Below are positions 54,240 through 62,613 of a DNA stretch of 64,000 bases, piece after piece; positions within the stretch are counted from its first letter, which is position 1; the number at the start of each line of letters is the position of its first letter. The notes below the pieces were generated by a model. It saw nothing but the letters and a program-made list of their open reading frames with translations. It had not been told where the DNA came from and did not search any database. The position numbers and the translations under genes are program-made. Source of the stretch: Rhizobiaceae bacterium. GTDB lineage: Bacteria; Pseudomonadota; Alphaproteobacteria; Rhizobiales; Rhizobiaceae. The stretch spans positions 35,041-99,040 of the forward strand of contig JAMLJD010000006.1 of assembly GCA_023953775.1 (NCBI GenBank), in the 5' to 3' direction.

Positions 54240-55468
54240 GCCGGAACGCTCCTCTTGGCGGTGTGACGCTGCGCGACATCGCGCAACCGGCCGTGCACTT
54301 CGTCCGCCACTGGTTCGCCCTCCAACACAATGTCAAAGCCGTCATCGCGCCCGACGACCGACAGCGACGGGCCTTGCGGCCGCGCGCATTGCTTGGCGCA
54401 GCCGGAAACATGGAACAGCGCGGGCGAGCCCCGAAGCCCGGCATCGGCCGCGATGGCGCGGGCGATCGCCTTGGTGTCGAGATGGCTTGAGCGGCAGGCC
54501 GGCGCACCGGCGCAGGAAACGACCCTCAAGCGCGGGTCGGCCGGGTCCGTGACGAAACCGAGCTGGCGCGCAAACGCCTCGATGCGATCCGCCGCGCCCG
54601 GCGCCAGACCTGCGACCAGAAGCCCGCGCCCCGGCGTGAGATGGATCGACGTCGCAGTATCGACCGCGCCGGCGAGCGTTTCGAGAAGGCTTGCCTCGAC
54701 CTGGCCGAAGGGCAGCGAAACGCCGATTGCCGAGCTCTCGTCCGCAAGCTCGAACCGGCCGACGGGCAACGGTGAATTGACATGAGGCCTCGGCGCGGCG
54801 GGCCTCAGCCCAGCCGAAAGGCGCGTCAGCGCCTCGCCGGCAAAATCCCTGCCCCTTGCCTGCCGGCCCCGCGCGGCGAGTTCGGCGAGAAGCGCGAGCG
54901 CCGCACTTGCCGCCCCGCTTTCATCGCCAGCGCCAAGCAGGGAGGCTTCGGCCTCGACGCCGCCAGCATGGACAAGCCATGCGCTGCCTTGCCCGTCGCG
55001 CACCGCCACGAGACGAACGTCGGCGTTCAGATCGGCGAGCCCCAGCCGCCCGCCGCCATCGACGAGGATCGAGGTCTTCGGCGCCAGCCGCGACAGCAGA
55101 TCGCCTTCGTTCAGATGCGCACGGATCGTATCGGCGAGCGGACGCGGATCGGCAATGTCATCGGCGGCAAGGCCCGCCAACGCGCTGACGCGGATCTCGG
55201 GGCCCTCGTCGGCGGCGATCTCGAGCGCCGCGACATCACCAGCAAAGAACGGGGCCGAACGCTCCGACAGTCCCCTGATCTGCAGGCTGCCGCGCAGCGT
55301 GACCTCGAGCAGGCCGTTGCCGTGCCGGCCAGCGGCCCGCGCGACGCCGGCGAGCTGCGCCGCGGTCAGGCGGCCGTGACGCGGGTTGAGCCGTGCCAGA
55401 AGCCCGTCGCCGGTCGCCATCGGCGCGGACAGCGACGGACACGCGCCACGGGCGAGCGACGGCCTCAT
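54236..55468 (-). CDS. cobG: Precorrin-3B synthase CobG
   Basis: The 410-residue protein resembles sulfite/nitrite reductase half-domains: MATGDGLLARLNPRHGRLTAAQLAGVARAAGRHGNGLLEVTLRGSLQIRGL and, near the end, CAGAPACRSSHLDTKAIAR plus HVSGCAKQCARP, which supply the four Cys of a [4Fe-4S] cluster. CobG uses O2 to form precorrin-3B for ring contraction, a marker of the aerobic route. It overlaps cobN (ATGA) and cobH. Confidence 0.93.
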   Translation of the reverse strand: MRPSLARGACPSLSAPMATGDGLLARLNPRHGRLTAAQLAGVARAAGRHGNGLLEVTLRGSLQIRGLSERSAPFFAGDVAALEIAADEGPEIRVSALAGLAADDIADPRPLADTIRAHLNEGDLLSRLAPKTSILVDGGGRLGLADLNADVRLVAVRDGQGSAWLVHAGGVEAEASLLGAGDESGAASAALALLAELAARGRQARGRDFAGEALTRLSAGLRPAAPRPHVNSPLPVGRFELADESSAIGVSLPFGQVEASLLETLAGAVDTATSIHLTPGRGLLVAGLAPGAADRIEAFARQLGFVTDPADPRLRVVSCAGAPACRSSHLDTKAIARAIAADAGLRGSPALFHVSGCAKQCARPQGPSLSVVGRDDGFDIVLEGEPVADEVHGRLRDVAQRHTAKRSVPA

Positions 55469-58400
55469 GCCGCTTCCTCCAGCCCGCGCGCCTCGGCGAT
55501 CAACGCCGCCAGATCGTCGTCGAGCGAATTGCGGCGCGGATGCCACAGCCCGCGCCGGCGCGCCGACGCGAAACGCTCGGCGATGGCGCGCGCCGCCGCC
55601 GGGTTCTGGTCGAGCAGGAAGGCCCGCACCGCCGGATCGCACAGATAGGCGTCGTGGACGTCCTCGATCAGCACTTCGGGGATCGCGCCGGTGGTCTCGG
55701 CGAAGCCGACGAGACGGTCGACCGTCTCGGCGAATTCCGACGCGCCGCGCGGCCCATGCCGCATCTGGCCTTCGATGAAGCGACGGTTGAGCGCCCGCGC
55801 CCGCACCGTGCGCGTGACCGCGGCGACAAGCGAGCGCGCCCGGGGGCGCTCCGGCACCGTCGTGTCGAGCATGATCAGGTCGGCCTTGCCGCCCAGCGCC
55901 GCGACGGCCGCCGCGAACCCTCCGACGAAGGCGACGTCGGCGGAACCCTCGAGAATGTCGCGGCCCGGATCGTCGCTGGCATGGACCAGCATGTCGGCTT
56001 CCGCGACGCGCTCGGCAAAGGCATCGCTGCGCGCGCCCTCGCCCGCGATGCCGCCGAAGGCGAAGGACCCGCCCTCCAGATAGGCCCTGCCGAGATCCTC
56101 GCGCCGCTCCCAGTTTCCGCTCGAAAGCCTGTCCTCGATGCCGGAACCGTAGGTGCCGGGCGCCGAGCCGAAGACGCGGCGCGGCCGTGTCCCGTCGCGC
56201 CGGCGAAGGGCGGCGAGCGGGTTTTCCGCGTCGTCCTCGTCGCGCTCCGAGATCGCCGCGACGGCGGCGTCGATCAGCGCGATCTGGGTCGGGAACATGT
56301 CGCGGAACAGGCCGGAGATGCGCCAGCTCACGTCGATGCGCGGGCGGCCCAGACGGGCGAGCGGCAGGACTTCGATCCCGGTGACGCGGCCGGTCGCGTG
56401 ATCCCATTGCGGCCGGCAGCCCATCAGCGCCAGCCCCTGCGCGATCTCCTCGCCGCCGGTCCTGAGGCTGGCGCTGCCCCATAGGTCGGTGACGACGTTG
56501 CGCGGGTACTCGCCATGCTCCTGCAGATAGCAGCGCACCACCTCCGAGGCGGCCTTCTCGCCCAGCGCGCAGGCGGTCGGCGTCGGCATGGTGCGCGGGT
56601 CGGAGGAAAAGATGTTGCGGCCGGTGGGCAAAACGTCGGTGCGGCCGCGCGACGGCGCGCCGGCCGGCCCGGGGCGGATGTGCCTGCCGTCGAGCGCGGC
56701 GATCAGCGCGTCACGCTCGGCGGCCGCGCAGGCCGCGCGCGCCGCGTCGGCCTCGTCCGGGGCCGTGCGCCCGTAGACGTGCAGACCGTCCTTGACGGCG
56801 AAATCTTTTAGGTCGCACAGCCAGGCGTCGATCTTGACCAGCGCCTCGTCCGGCGTGTCGAGGCCGACGCCCGCTTCCTCCGCGAGGCCGGTGCGCCGGG
56901 CGGTCTCGACGATGAGCCCGGCAAGCCGGTCGCGGCGGCGCCGGTCGAGCCCGTCGGCCTGCGCATATTCGTCGACCAGCCGCTCCAACTCGCGCTGCGC
57001 GTCGGTCAGGCCGGCGCCGGCGAGCGGAGGCGTCAGATGGCCGAGCGTGACGGCGGCGATGCGGCGCTTGGCCTGCGCGGCCTCGCCCGGATTGGAGACG
57101 ATGAAGGGATAGATCACCGGCAATGGGCCGGTGACGATCTCGGGGAAGCAGCCGCTGGACAAGGCGACGGTCTTGCCCGGCAGCCATTCGAGCGTCCCGT
57201 GCGCGCCGACATGGACGATGGCGTGGCAGCCGCGCGTGCGGCGCATCCACAGGCCGAAGGCGACCAGCGCATGGCGCGGCGGCAGGGCCGGATCGTGATA
57301 GTCGACGCGGCGGTCTTCGGAACGGCCGCGATCCGGCGCGAAGGCGACGGTGACGTTGCCGAACTGCGCATGGCGCCAGCGGAACGAGCCGTCCGGCGCA
57401 TCCTCCGACGGCTCGCCCCAGGCGGCCGTTACGGCGTCGAGCGCGGTACCCGGAACGTCCTGCGCATGGTCGCGATAGTCATCCAGGGAAAGCGCCGGCC
57501 GCTCTCTGCCGATGATCCGCATGAGCTCCTGCGCGTCGGCCGGAATATGCTCGACGCGATAGCCTTGCGCCGAAAGGTCCTTCAGCATCTCGATGACGCT
57601 CTGCGGCACATCGAGCCCGACCGCATAGCCGGCCCGGCCGGTTGCGGCCGGATAGTCGGGCACGATCACGGTCAGCCGGCGCTCCGCGCGCGGCGTCGCC
57701 TGCAATGCCAGGAAGGCTTCGACACGCGCGGCGACCTGCTCGACGCGGTCGGGTTCGGGCCGGTTGACCTGCAGCCGCGTTCCGAGCAGCGGATCGGCCT
57801 CCAGCATGTCCTTGAACGAGACCGCGCCGGCCATGATGCGCCCGTCGAGCTCGGGCAGCACGACATGCATTGCGAGATCGGCGGGGGCGAGCCCGCGCTG
57901 GCCTTCGGCCCAGGCCTCGCGGCGGGTGGTGGCGACCGCGACCTGGAACACCGGCAGGCCGAGATCGTCGAAGACCGAGGCTTCGCCCGGCTCCGCGGCC
58001 GCCGCGAACGCGGTCGTCGACACCAGCACGGTCGGCGTTAAGCGCTCGACCGCTTCGGCGATGGCCGCGCGCGCGGCGGCGTCGCGCAGGCTCGTCACGA
58101 AGACCGGCAGCGCGCGGATGCCGCGCCGTGCAAGCTCCGCCGCGAGCCCGTCGATCGGCGCGGTGTCGCTGGCAAGCAGCATCGAGCGGTAGAAGATGAG
58201 CGGCACGACCGGGTGGTCGCCGCCCGCGAAATGATCCAGCCGGACAATGCCGGCGCCCGGCGCGTAGTAGCCGGCCCGCGCCACCGGCTTGGCGTCCGGC
58301 ACGACCGCCGCATCGGCACCGGCAAGCCGCGCGAGCCGGCCGATCGCCGCCGCCATATTGTTCGGGCCGCCGTCGCGGAAGCAGGCGAGCAGCGCATCGT

Positions 58401-58806
58401 AGTTGTCGCCACCGACCGTCGAGAGATCGGCAAGGCGCGTGTCACGCTCGCTGCATTCGCCCGGCAGGAGCACGAGCGCGATCCCCTCGCGGCGTGCCAG
58501 CGCGGCAAGCTGGTCGCAGCCATAGGACCACCAGTCATAGCCGCCGAGCAGCCGCACCAGGATGATGCGGGCGTGGGACGCGGTCTTGTCGATCCACAGA
58601 TCGACGGACATCGGATGCCTCAAGTCGCGCAGCGCTGCAAGCCGTAGCGACGGCGCGCGATCGCCGAATGCCCTCCACGCCGCCGCCAGCCCGCCAAGAT
58701 CGCTGTCGGAGAAGGACAGTGCGACCATGTCCGCTGGCTCCTGCGCCAGATCGACGGGCTCGATCAGGCTTTCGAGCGACGCGGTCGTGGTCGGCAGAAT
58801 GTGCAT
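55465..58806 (-). CDS. cobN: Cobaltochelatase large subunit CobN
   Basis: The 1113-residue protein starts MHILPTTTASLESLIEPVDLAQEPADMVALSFSDSDLGGLA. It has GYDWWSYGCDQLAALARR, FGLWMRRTRGCHAIVHVGAHGTLEWLPGKTVALS, LPTGRNIFSSDPRTMPT, VVTDLWGSASLRTGGEEIAQGLALMGCRPQWD and RIDVSWRISGLFRDMFPTQI, all CobN hallmarks. With CobS/CobT-type AAA subunits (not in this window) it inserts cobalt into hydrogenobyrinate diamide. It is somewhat shorter than the roughly 1250 residues of many CobN proteins, but no break is seen. Confidence 0.93.
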   Translation of the reverse strand: MHILPTTTASLESLIEPVDLAQEPADMVALSFSDSDLGGLAAAWRAFGDRAPSLRLAALRDLRHPMSVDLWIDKTASHARIILVRLLGGYDWWSYGCDQLAALARREGIALVLLPGECSERDTRLADLSTVGGDNYDALLACFRDGGPNNMAAAIGRLARLAGADAAVVPDAKPVARAGYYAPGAGIVRLDHFAGGDHPVVPLIFYRSMLLASDTAPIDGLAAELARRGIRALPVFVTSLRDAAARAAIAEAVERLTPTVLVSTTAFAAAAEPGEASVFDDLGLPVFQVAVATTRREAWAEGQRGLAPADLAMHVVLPELDGRIMAGAVSFKDMLEADPLLGTRLQVNRPEPDRVEQVAARVEAFLALQATPRAERRLTVIVPDYPAATGRAGYAVGLDVPQSVIEMLKDLSAQGYRVEHIPADAQELMRIIGRERPALSLDDYRDHAQDVPGTALDAVTAAWGEPSEDAPDGSFRWRHAQFGNVTVAFAPDRGRSEDRRVDYHDPALPPRHALVAFGLWMRRTRGCHAIVHVGAHGTLEWLPGKTVALSSGCFPEIVTGPLPVIYPFIVSNPGEAAQAKRRIAAVTLGHLTPPLAGAGLTDAQRELERLVDEYAQADGLDRRRRDRLAGLIVETARRTGLAEEAGVGLDTPDEALVKIDAWLCDLKDFAVKDGLHVYGRTAPDEADAARAACAAAERDALIAALDGRHIRPGPAGAPSRGRTDVLPTGRNIFSSDPRTMPTPTACALGEKAASEVVRCYLQEHGEYPRNVVTDLWGSASLRTGGEEIAQGLALMGCRPQWDHATGRVTGIEVLPLARLGRPRIDVSWRISGLFRDMFPTQIALIDAAVAAISERDEDDAENPLAALRRRDGTRPRRVFGSAPGTYGSGIEDRLSSGNWERREDLGRAYLEGGSFAFGGIAGEGARSDAFAERVAEADMLVHASDDPGRDILEGSADVAFVGGFAAAVAALGGKADLIMLDTTVPERPRARSLVAAVTRTVRARALNRRFIEGQMRHGPRGASEFAETVDRLVGFAETTGAIPEVLIEDVHDAYLCDPAVRAFLLDQNPAAARAIAERFASARRRGLWHPRRNSLDDDLAALIAEARGLEEAA

Positions 58807-58810
58807 GGGT

Positions 58811-59848
58811 TCACGCGGCCAGGATCGTCTCGACGGCCGCGCGGTCGAGGCCCTTGAGGCCGATCACGACCAGACGCGTGGCCTTCTCCTCGCCGGGGTT
58901 CCATGGCCGGTCGTAGTGATGGGTCACCCGCGGCCCGACCGCCTGCACCAGAAGCCGCATCGGCTTGCCTTCGACATGTGCGAAGCCCTTGAGACGCAGG
59001 ACGTTCGCCGCCTCGGCGGCCTTCGAGACGCGCCGCGAAAGTTCCTCGGGATCGGAAATCGCCGGAAGATCGATGACGAAGCTGTCGAAATCGTCGTGCT
59101 CGTGGTCGAGCTCGTCGTCATGATGGGTCTTGCGGTTCTCGATGTCGTCCTCGACGGCAAGCCCCATGCCGAGCACGACGCCGGCGTCGATGTGGCCGTT
59201 GGAGCTCGGCACGATCTTCACCGCGCGCGGCAGATGCCGGCCTACCGCCGCGCTGGCGCGGTCGCGCGCCGCGTCGTCGAGCAGGTCGCTCTTGGACAGG
59301 ACGACGAGGTCGGCGCAGGCCACCTGGTCCTCGAACACTTCCTCGACCGGATCGTCATGGTCGATCGATTCGTCGGCCTCGCGCTGGCGCAGCAGCGCAT
59401 CCTTGTCGGATGTTACCTCGCCGGCTGCCAGCGCAGGGCCGTCGACGACCGCCACCACGCCATCCACCGTCACCCGGTTCTTCACGCCCGGCCACTGGAA
59501 CGCCTGCACCAGCGGCTTCGGTAGAGCGAGGCCGGAGGTCTCGATGAGGATATGGTCGACCCGTGGCTCGCGGGCGAGGATCTTGTCGAGCGCCGGGACG
59601 AAATCGTCAGCGACGGTGCAGCAGATGCAGCCATTCGCCAGTTCGACGATATCGTCGTCGGTGCAGTTCTCGACGCCGCAATTGCGCAGGATCTCGCCGT
59701 CGATGCCGACGTCGCCGAATTCGTTGACGATGATCGCCAGGCGCTTGTCGCCCGCTCCTTCGAGCAGGTTGCGGATCAGCGTCGTCTTGCCCGCGCCGAG
59801 AAAGCCGGTCACCACGGTGCAGGGAACACGATCGAAAGTCTGGCTCAT
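58811..59848 (-). CDS. cobW: Cobalamin biosynthesis GTPase CobW
   Basis: The 345-residue G3E GTPase has the P-loop GFLGAGKT (15-22), the metal-binding GCICC (73-77), ILIETSGLALPKPL, and a His/Asp-rich stretch (HHDDELDHEHDD) before the C-terminal CobW domain. It is a metal chaperone, probably delivering cobalt to the chelatase. It is the first gene of the riboswitch-controlled minus-strand operon, four bases before cobN. A 213-base leader separates it from the B12 box. Confidence 0.93.
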   Translation of the reverse strand: MSQTFDRVPCTVVTGFLGAGKTTLIRNLLEGAGDKRLAIIVNEFGDVGIDGEILRNCGVENCTDDDIVELANGCICCTVADDFVPALDKILAREPRVDHILIETSGLALPKPLVQAFQWPGVKNRVTVDGVVAVVDGPALAAGEVTSDKDALLRQREADESIDHDDPVEEVFEDQVACADLVVLSKSDLLDDAARDRASAAVGRHLPRAVKIVPSSNGHIDAGVVLGMGLAVEDDIENRKTHHDDELDHEHDDFDSFVIDLPAISDPEELSRRVSKAAEAANVLRLKGFAHVEGKPMRLLVQAVGPRVTHHYDRPWNPGEEKATRLVVIGLKGLDRAAVETILAA

Positions 59849-60061
59849 GCGGCTGATCCTGTTTGTGCGCGCAGGAAGCTCGCCCTGGCAGGGGCTCCGC
59901 GCCTGGCTGGATGGGAGAGATTTTCGGCGGTGAAGCCCGGCAAAGGCACGCACGGGCGCTCCGGACGCCACGCGCCGGAACAACGAAATTCGCGGAAACG
60001 AAGGTTCGTCAAGTCAACGCTCCTTGCCCGGGACACCCGCCGGGCGGTCAGGACTACAGAT

Positions 60062-60230
60062 CGACGGCAGGTCTCCTGGCTTTCGGATCGATGCCCGCGC
60101 CGCCTTCCCGAAGCTTTCGTTTCAGTGGCGTGTGGCGCTGGCTAGCCGACTACAGTTGCGGGGACAGCTACGGAATTGCCCCGAAGGGCGCACCATATTC
60201 CCTCTTAGCCTCCATCGTTGCGGATGAAGG
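60062..60230 (-). ncRNA. Cobalamin riboswitch controlling cobW-cobN-cobG...
   Basis: On minus, the RNA shows GAGGGAA-TAT-GGTGCG, then AATTCCGTAGCTGTCCCCGC, AACTGTAG, GCCACTG, and the B12 box AGCCAGGAGACCTGCC at 60081-60066. These are the standard landmarks of the AdoCbl riboswitch in the right order. It should reduce expression of the minus-strand cob operon when cobalamin is plentiful. The 5' edge is approximate. Confidence 0.92.
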
Positions 60231-60317
60231 ACCGTCGAGCGCATTTACGTCCCGCGGCGGATTTCTGTCAACGCGCCAAATTCCCCGCTTTCGCATCGGC
60301 ATCATTTCGCATAGTCT

Positions 60318-60495
60318 CTGGCGACCATCGGTTCCCCGCAAGGGGACGTGAGAGGGAACGAGGAAGGACATGACGTCCGAACCTCGGCTGCCCCCGCAAC
60401 TGTAGGCGGCGAGCGACACCGGATGGACCACTGGGGCGATAGCCCTGGGAAGGTCGGTGATCGCAGCGACCCGCGAGCCAGGAAACCTGCCGGCG
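60318..60495 (+). ncRNA. Cobalamin riboswitch controlling cbtB-cbtA-cobU-cobO-cobQ
   Basis: The plus strand has GGTTCCCC-GCAA-GGGG, GAGAGGGAA, CTGCCCCCGCAACTGTAGG, CCACTGGGG and the B12 box AGCCAGGAAACCTGCC (60476-60491), about 55 bases before the cbtB start. It is a second, separate AdoCbl riboswitch, facing away from the first with roughly 90 bases between them for two promoters. The 5' edge is approximate. Confidence 0.92.
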
Positions 60496-60544
60496 GTGCG
60501 AGTGAAACCAGTGCCCTCGGGTGGAGGGCGGAAGGGAATTGGAC

Positions 60545-60721
60545 ATGACTGCTTCTTCGACTGTCGCCAGCGCTTCGATCTCGCGCGCCAACGTGCTGCC
60601 CTTGTCGCTGGCTGGGCTTTTCGGCCTGTTCATCGTCGGCTTCGTCGGCTTCGCGCAGATGGACGTCGTCCATAATGCCGGCCACGACTACCGGCATTCG
60701 ATGGCATTTCCCTGCCACTGA
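60545..60721 (+). CDS. cbtB: CbtB, small subunit of predicted cobalt transporter
   Basis: The 58-residue protein has one membrane helix (LPLSLAGLFGLFIVGFVGFAQ) and a C-terminal His-rich tail (VVHNAGHDYRHSMAFPCH), the CbtB pattern. GGAAGGGAATTGGAC precedes the ATG. It lies directly after a cobalamin riboswitch and 15 bases before cbtA, as expected for B12-regulated cobalt uptake. Confidence 0.9.
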   Translation: MTASSTVASASISRANVLPLSLAGLFGLFIVGFVGFAQMDVVHNAGHDYRHSMAFPCH

Positions 60722-60736
60722 ACAGGGGTTCCAGAC

Positions 60737-61486
60737 ATGACTGTTTTTCGCAACGCGATCTTCCTGGCCGCGCTGGCCGGGCTCGTGGCCGGGCTCGTGA
60801 TGACCGGGCTGCAGACCTTCTTCACCGTTCCGCTGATCCTGCAGGCGGAAACCTATGAAAACGCGGGCGGCGGTCACGACCACGCTGCCGCCGCCGAGAA
60901 TCACGAGCACGACCATGACGCCGCGGGCGGTGCCCACGAGCACGACGCGGACGCCTGGATGCCCGCCGACGGCGCCGAGCGCACGCTCTTCACCGCGCTC
61001 GCCAACATCGTGACGGGGGTCGGTTTCGCGCTGCTGCTCGTCGCCGTTTCCGAGATCGCCGGCGGCATCGCGACGTGGCGGGCCGGTCTCGTCTGGGGCT
61101 TTGCAGGCTTCGCGGTATTCACCCTGGCGCCGGGCCTCGGTCTGCCGCCGGAACTTCCGGGCATGCCGGCGGCCGACCTCCTGCCGCGGCAGGCATGGTG
61201 GATAGCGACGGTGGCAGCCACGGCCGTTGGGCTCGCGCTGATAGCGTTTCGCACCGCGCCCTGGCTGGCGATCCTCGGCGTCGCGCTGATCGTGGCGCCG
61301 CATATCGTCGGCGCGCCGCAGCCGGCAAGCCACGAGACCGCGGTGCCGGCCGATCTGCACCACCGCTTCGTCGTCGCGGCGACGTTGACGAACCTCGTCT
61401 TCTGGCTGGTTCTCGGGGCCGCGGTGGCGGTGTTCCGCCAGCGCTTCTCGACAGCGCTGGGAGCACCGCAGCAGAGCCTTGCCTGA
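60737..61486 (+). CDS. cbtA: CbtA, predicted cobalt transporter
   Basis: The 249-residue membrane protein has about five helices. A cytoplasmic or periplasmic His-rich loop follows the first helix (HDHAAAAENHEHDHDAAGGAHEHDAD), likely a metal-binding site, and TGLQTFFTVPLILQAETYE precedes it. LVWGFAGFAVFTLAPGLGLPPELPGMP is a family motif. With CbtB it should import cobalt for CobN. Its end overlaps cobU by eight bases. Confidence 0.9.
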   Translation: MTVFRNAIFLAALAGLVAGLVMTGLQTFFTVPLILQAETYENAGGGHDHAAAAENHEHDHDAAGGAHEHDADAWMPADGAERTLFTALANIVTGVGFALLLVAVSEIAGGIATWRAGLVWGFAGFAVFTLAPGLGLPPELPGMPAADLLPRQAWWIATVAATAVGLALIAFRTAPWLAILGVALIVAPHIVGAPQPASHETAVPADLHHRFVVAATLTNLVFWLVLGAAVAVFRQRFSTALGAPQQSLA

Positions 61487-61994
61487 GGGCCATGGCCTGA
61501 CGCTCGTCATCGGCGGGGCGCGCTCGGGCAAGAGCCGCCACGCCGAAACGCTCGTCGGGCAATGCGCCGCGCCGCATGCCTACATCGCGACGGCGCAGGC
61601 CTTTGACGACGAGATGCGCGCGCGGATAGACGAACACCGGGCGCGACGCAGCGCCGACTGGCAGACGATCGACGCGCCGTTCGAGCTCGTATCCGCGCTG
61701 AACGGCGTTCCCGATCGCCAGTCAGTATTGATCGACTGCCTGACGCTGTGGCTGACCAACGTCATGCTCGCCGAACGCGACGTGGACCAGGAATCGCGCC
61801 AGTTGGCCGACGTGCTGGCCAAGCCGCGCGGCCCCTGGTTCGTGGTTTCCAACGAGGTCGGGCTCGGCATCGTGCCGGACAATCCCCTGGGCCGCCGGTT
61901 TCGCGACGCGGCCGGGCGCCTCAACCAGATGGTCGCCGAGCGGGCCTCCTCGGTGATCTTCATGGTGGCCGGCCTGCCGATGAAGGTGAAATGA
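61479..61994 (+). CDS. cobU: Adenosylcobinamide kinase/guanylyltransferase CobU
   Basis: The TTG at 61479 starts a 171-residue protein with P-loop LVIGGARSGKSRHAETLV, YIATAQAFDDEMRARIDEHRARR (catalytic His for guanylylation), and SNEVGLGIVPDNPLGRRFRDAAGRLNQMVAE. It phosphorylates adenosylcobinamide and adds GMP (CobP in Pseudomonas naming). Overlaps the cbtA end. Start codon choice is uncertain; no ATG is in frame near the P-loop. Confidence 0.92.
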   Translation: MPEGHGLTLVIGGARSGKSRHAETLVGQCAAPHAYIATAQAFDDEMRARIDEHRARRSADWQTIDAPFELVSALNGVPDRQSVLIDCLTLWLTNVMLAERDVDQESRQLADVLAKPRGPWFVVSNEVGLGIVPDNPLGRRFRDAAGRLNQMVAERASSVIFMVAGLPMKVK

Positions 61995-61995
61995 G

Positions 61996-62604
61996 ATGAG
62001 CGAAACGAAGGACGCCGATCGCCACAAGGCGAAAATGGAAAACCGCAAGGCGCATCAGGACGCCAAGCTGAAGGAAAAGACGATCGAAAAAGGGCTTCTG
62101 ATCGTCAATACGGGACCCGGCAAGGGCAAGTCGACGGCGGCGTTCGGGCTTGCCCTGCGCATGCTCGGCTATGGCCGCCGCGTCGGCGTCGTCCAGTTCG
62201 TGAAAGGCGCATGGCACACGGGCGAGAAGGACGCGCTGGCGCGCTTCGGCGAGCTGGTATCCTGGCATGCCATGGGCGAAGGCTTCACCTGGGAAACACA
62301 GGACAAGGCGCGCGACATCGCGGCGGCCGGGCGCGCCTGGCAGAAGGCGCTCGAGCTGATGACCGACCCGTCTTTCGGGCTGGTGATCCTCGACGAGTTG
62401 AACATTGCGCTCCGCTACGATTATCTGGACGTCGATGCCGTCGTCGCAGCGCTGTCGGCGCGACGGCCGGACCTCCACGTCGTCGTCACCGGCCGCAACG
62501 CCAAGGCGGCACTTCTCGAAGCCGCCGATCTTGTAACGGAAATGACGCTGGTGAAGCATCATTTCGCCGCCGGGGTGAAAGCGCAGCAGGGCATCGAGTT
62601 CTAG
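61996..62604 (+). CDS. cobO: Corrinoid adenosyltransferase CobO
   Basis: The 202-residue protein has a charged N-terminal helix, the P-loop NTGPGKGKSTAAFGLALRMLGYGRRVGVVQFVKGAWHTGE, LVILDELNIALRYDYLD and VTGRNAKAALLEAADLVTEM. It adenosylates the corrinoid cobalt using ATP. It lies two bases after cobU and nine before cobQ. Confidence 0.94.
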   Translation: MSETKDADRHKAKMENRKAHQDAKLKEKTIEKGLLIVNTGPGKGKSTAAFGLALRMLGYGRRVGVVQFVKGAWHTGEKDALARFGELVSWHAMGEGFTWETQDKARDIAAAGRAWQKALELMTDPSFGLVILDELNIALRYDYLDVDAVVAALSARRPDLHVVVTGRNAKAALLEAADLVTEMTLVKHHFAAGVKAQQGIEF

Positions 62605-62613
62605 AACGTCACG

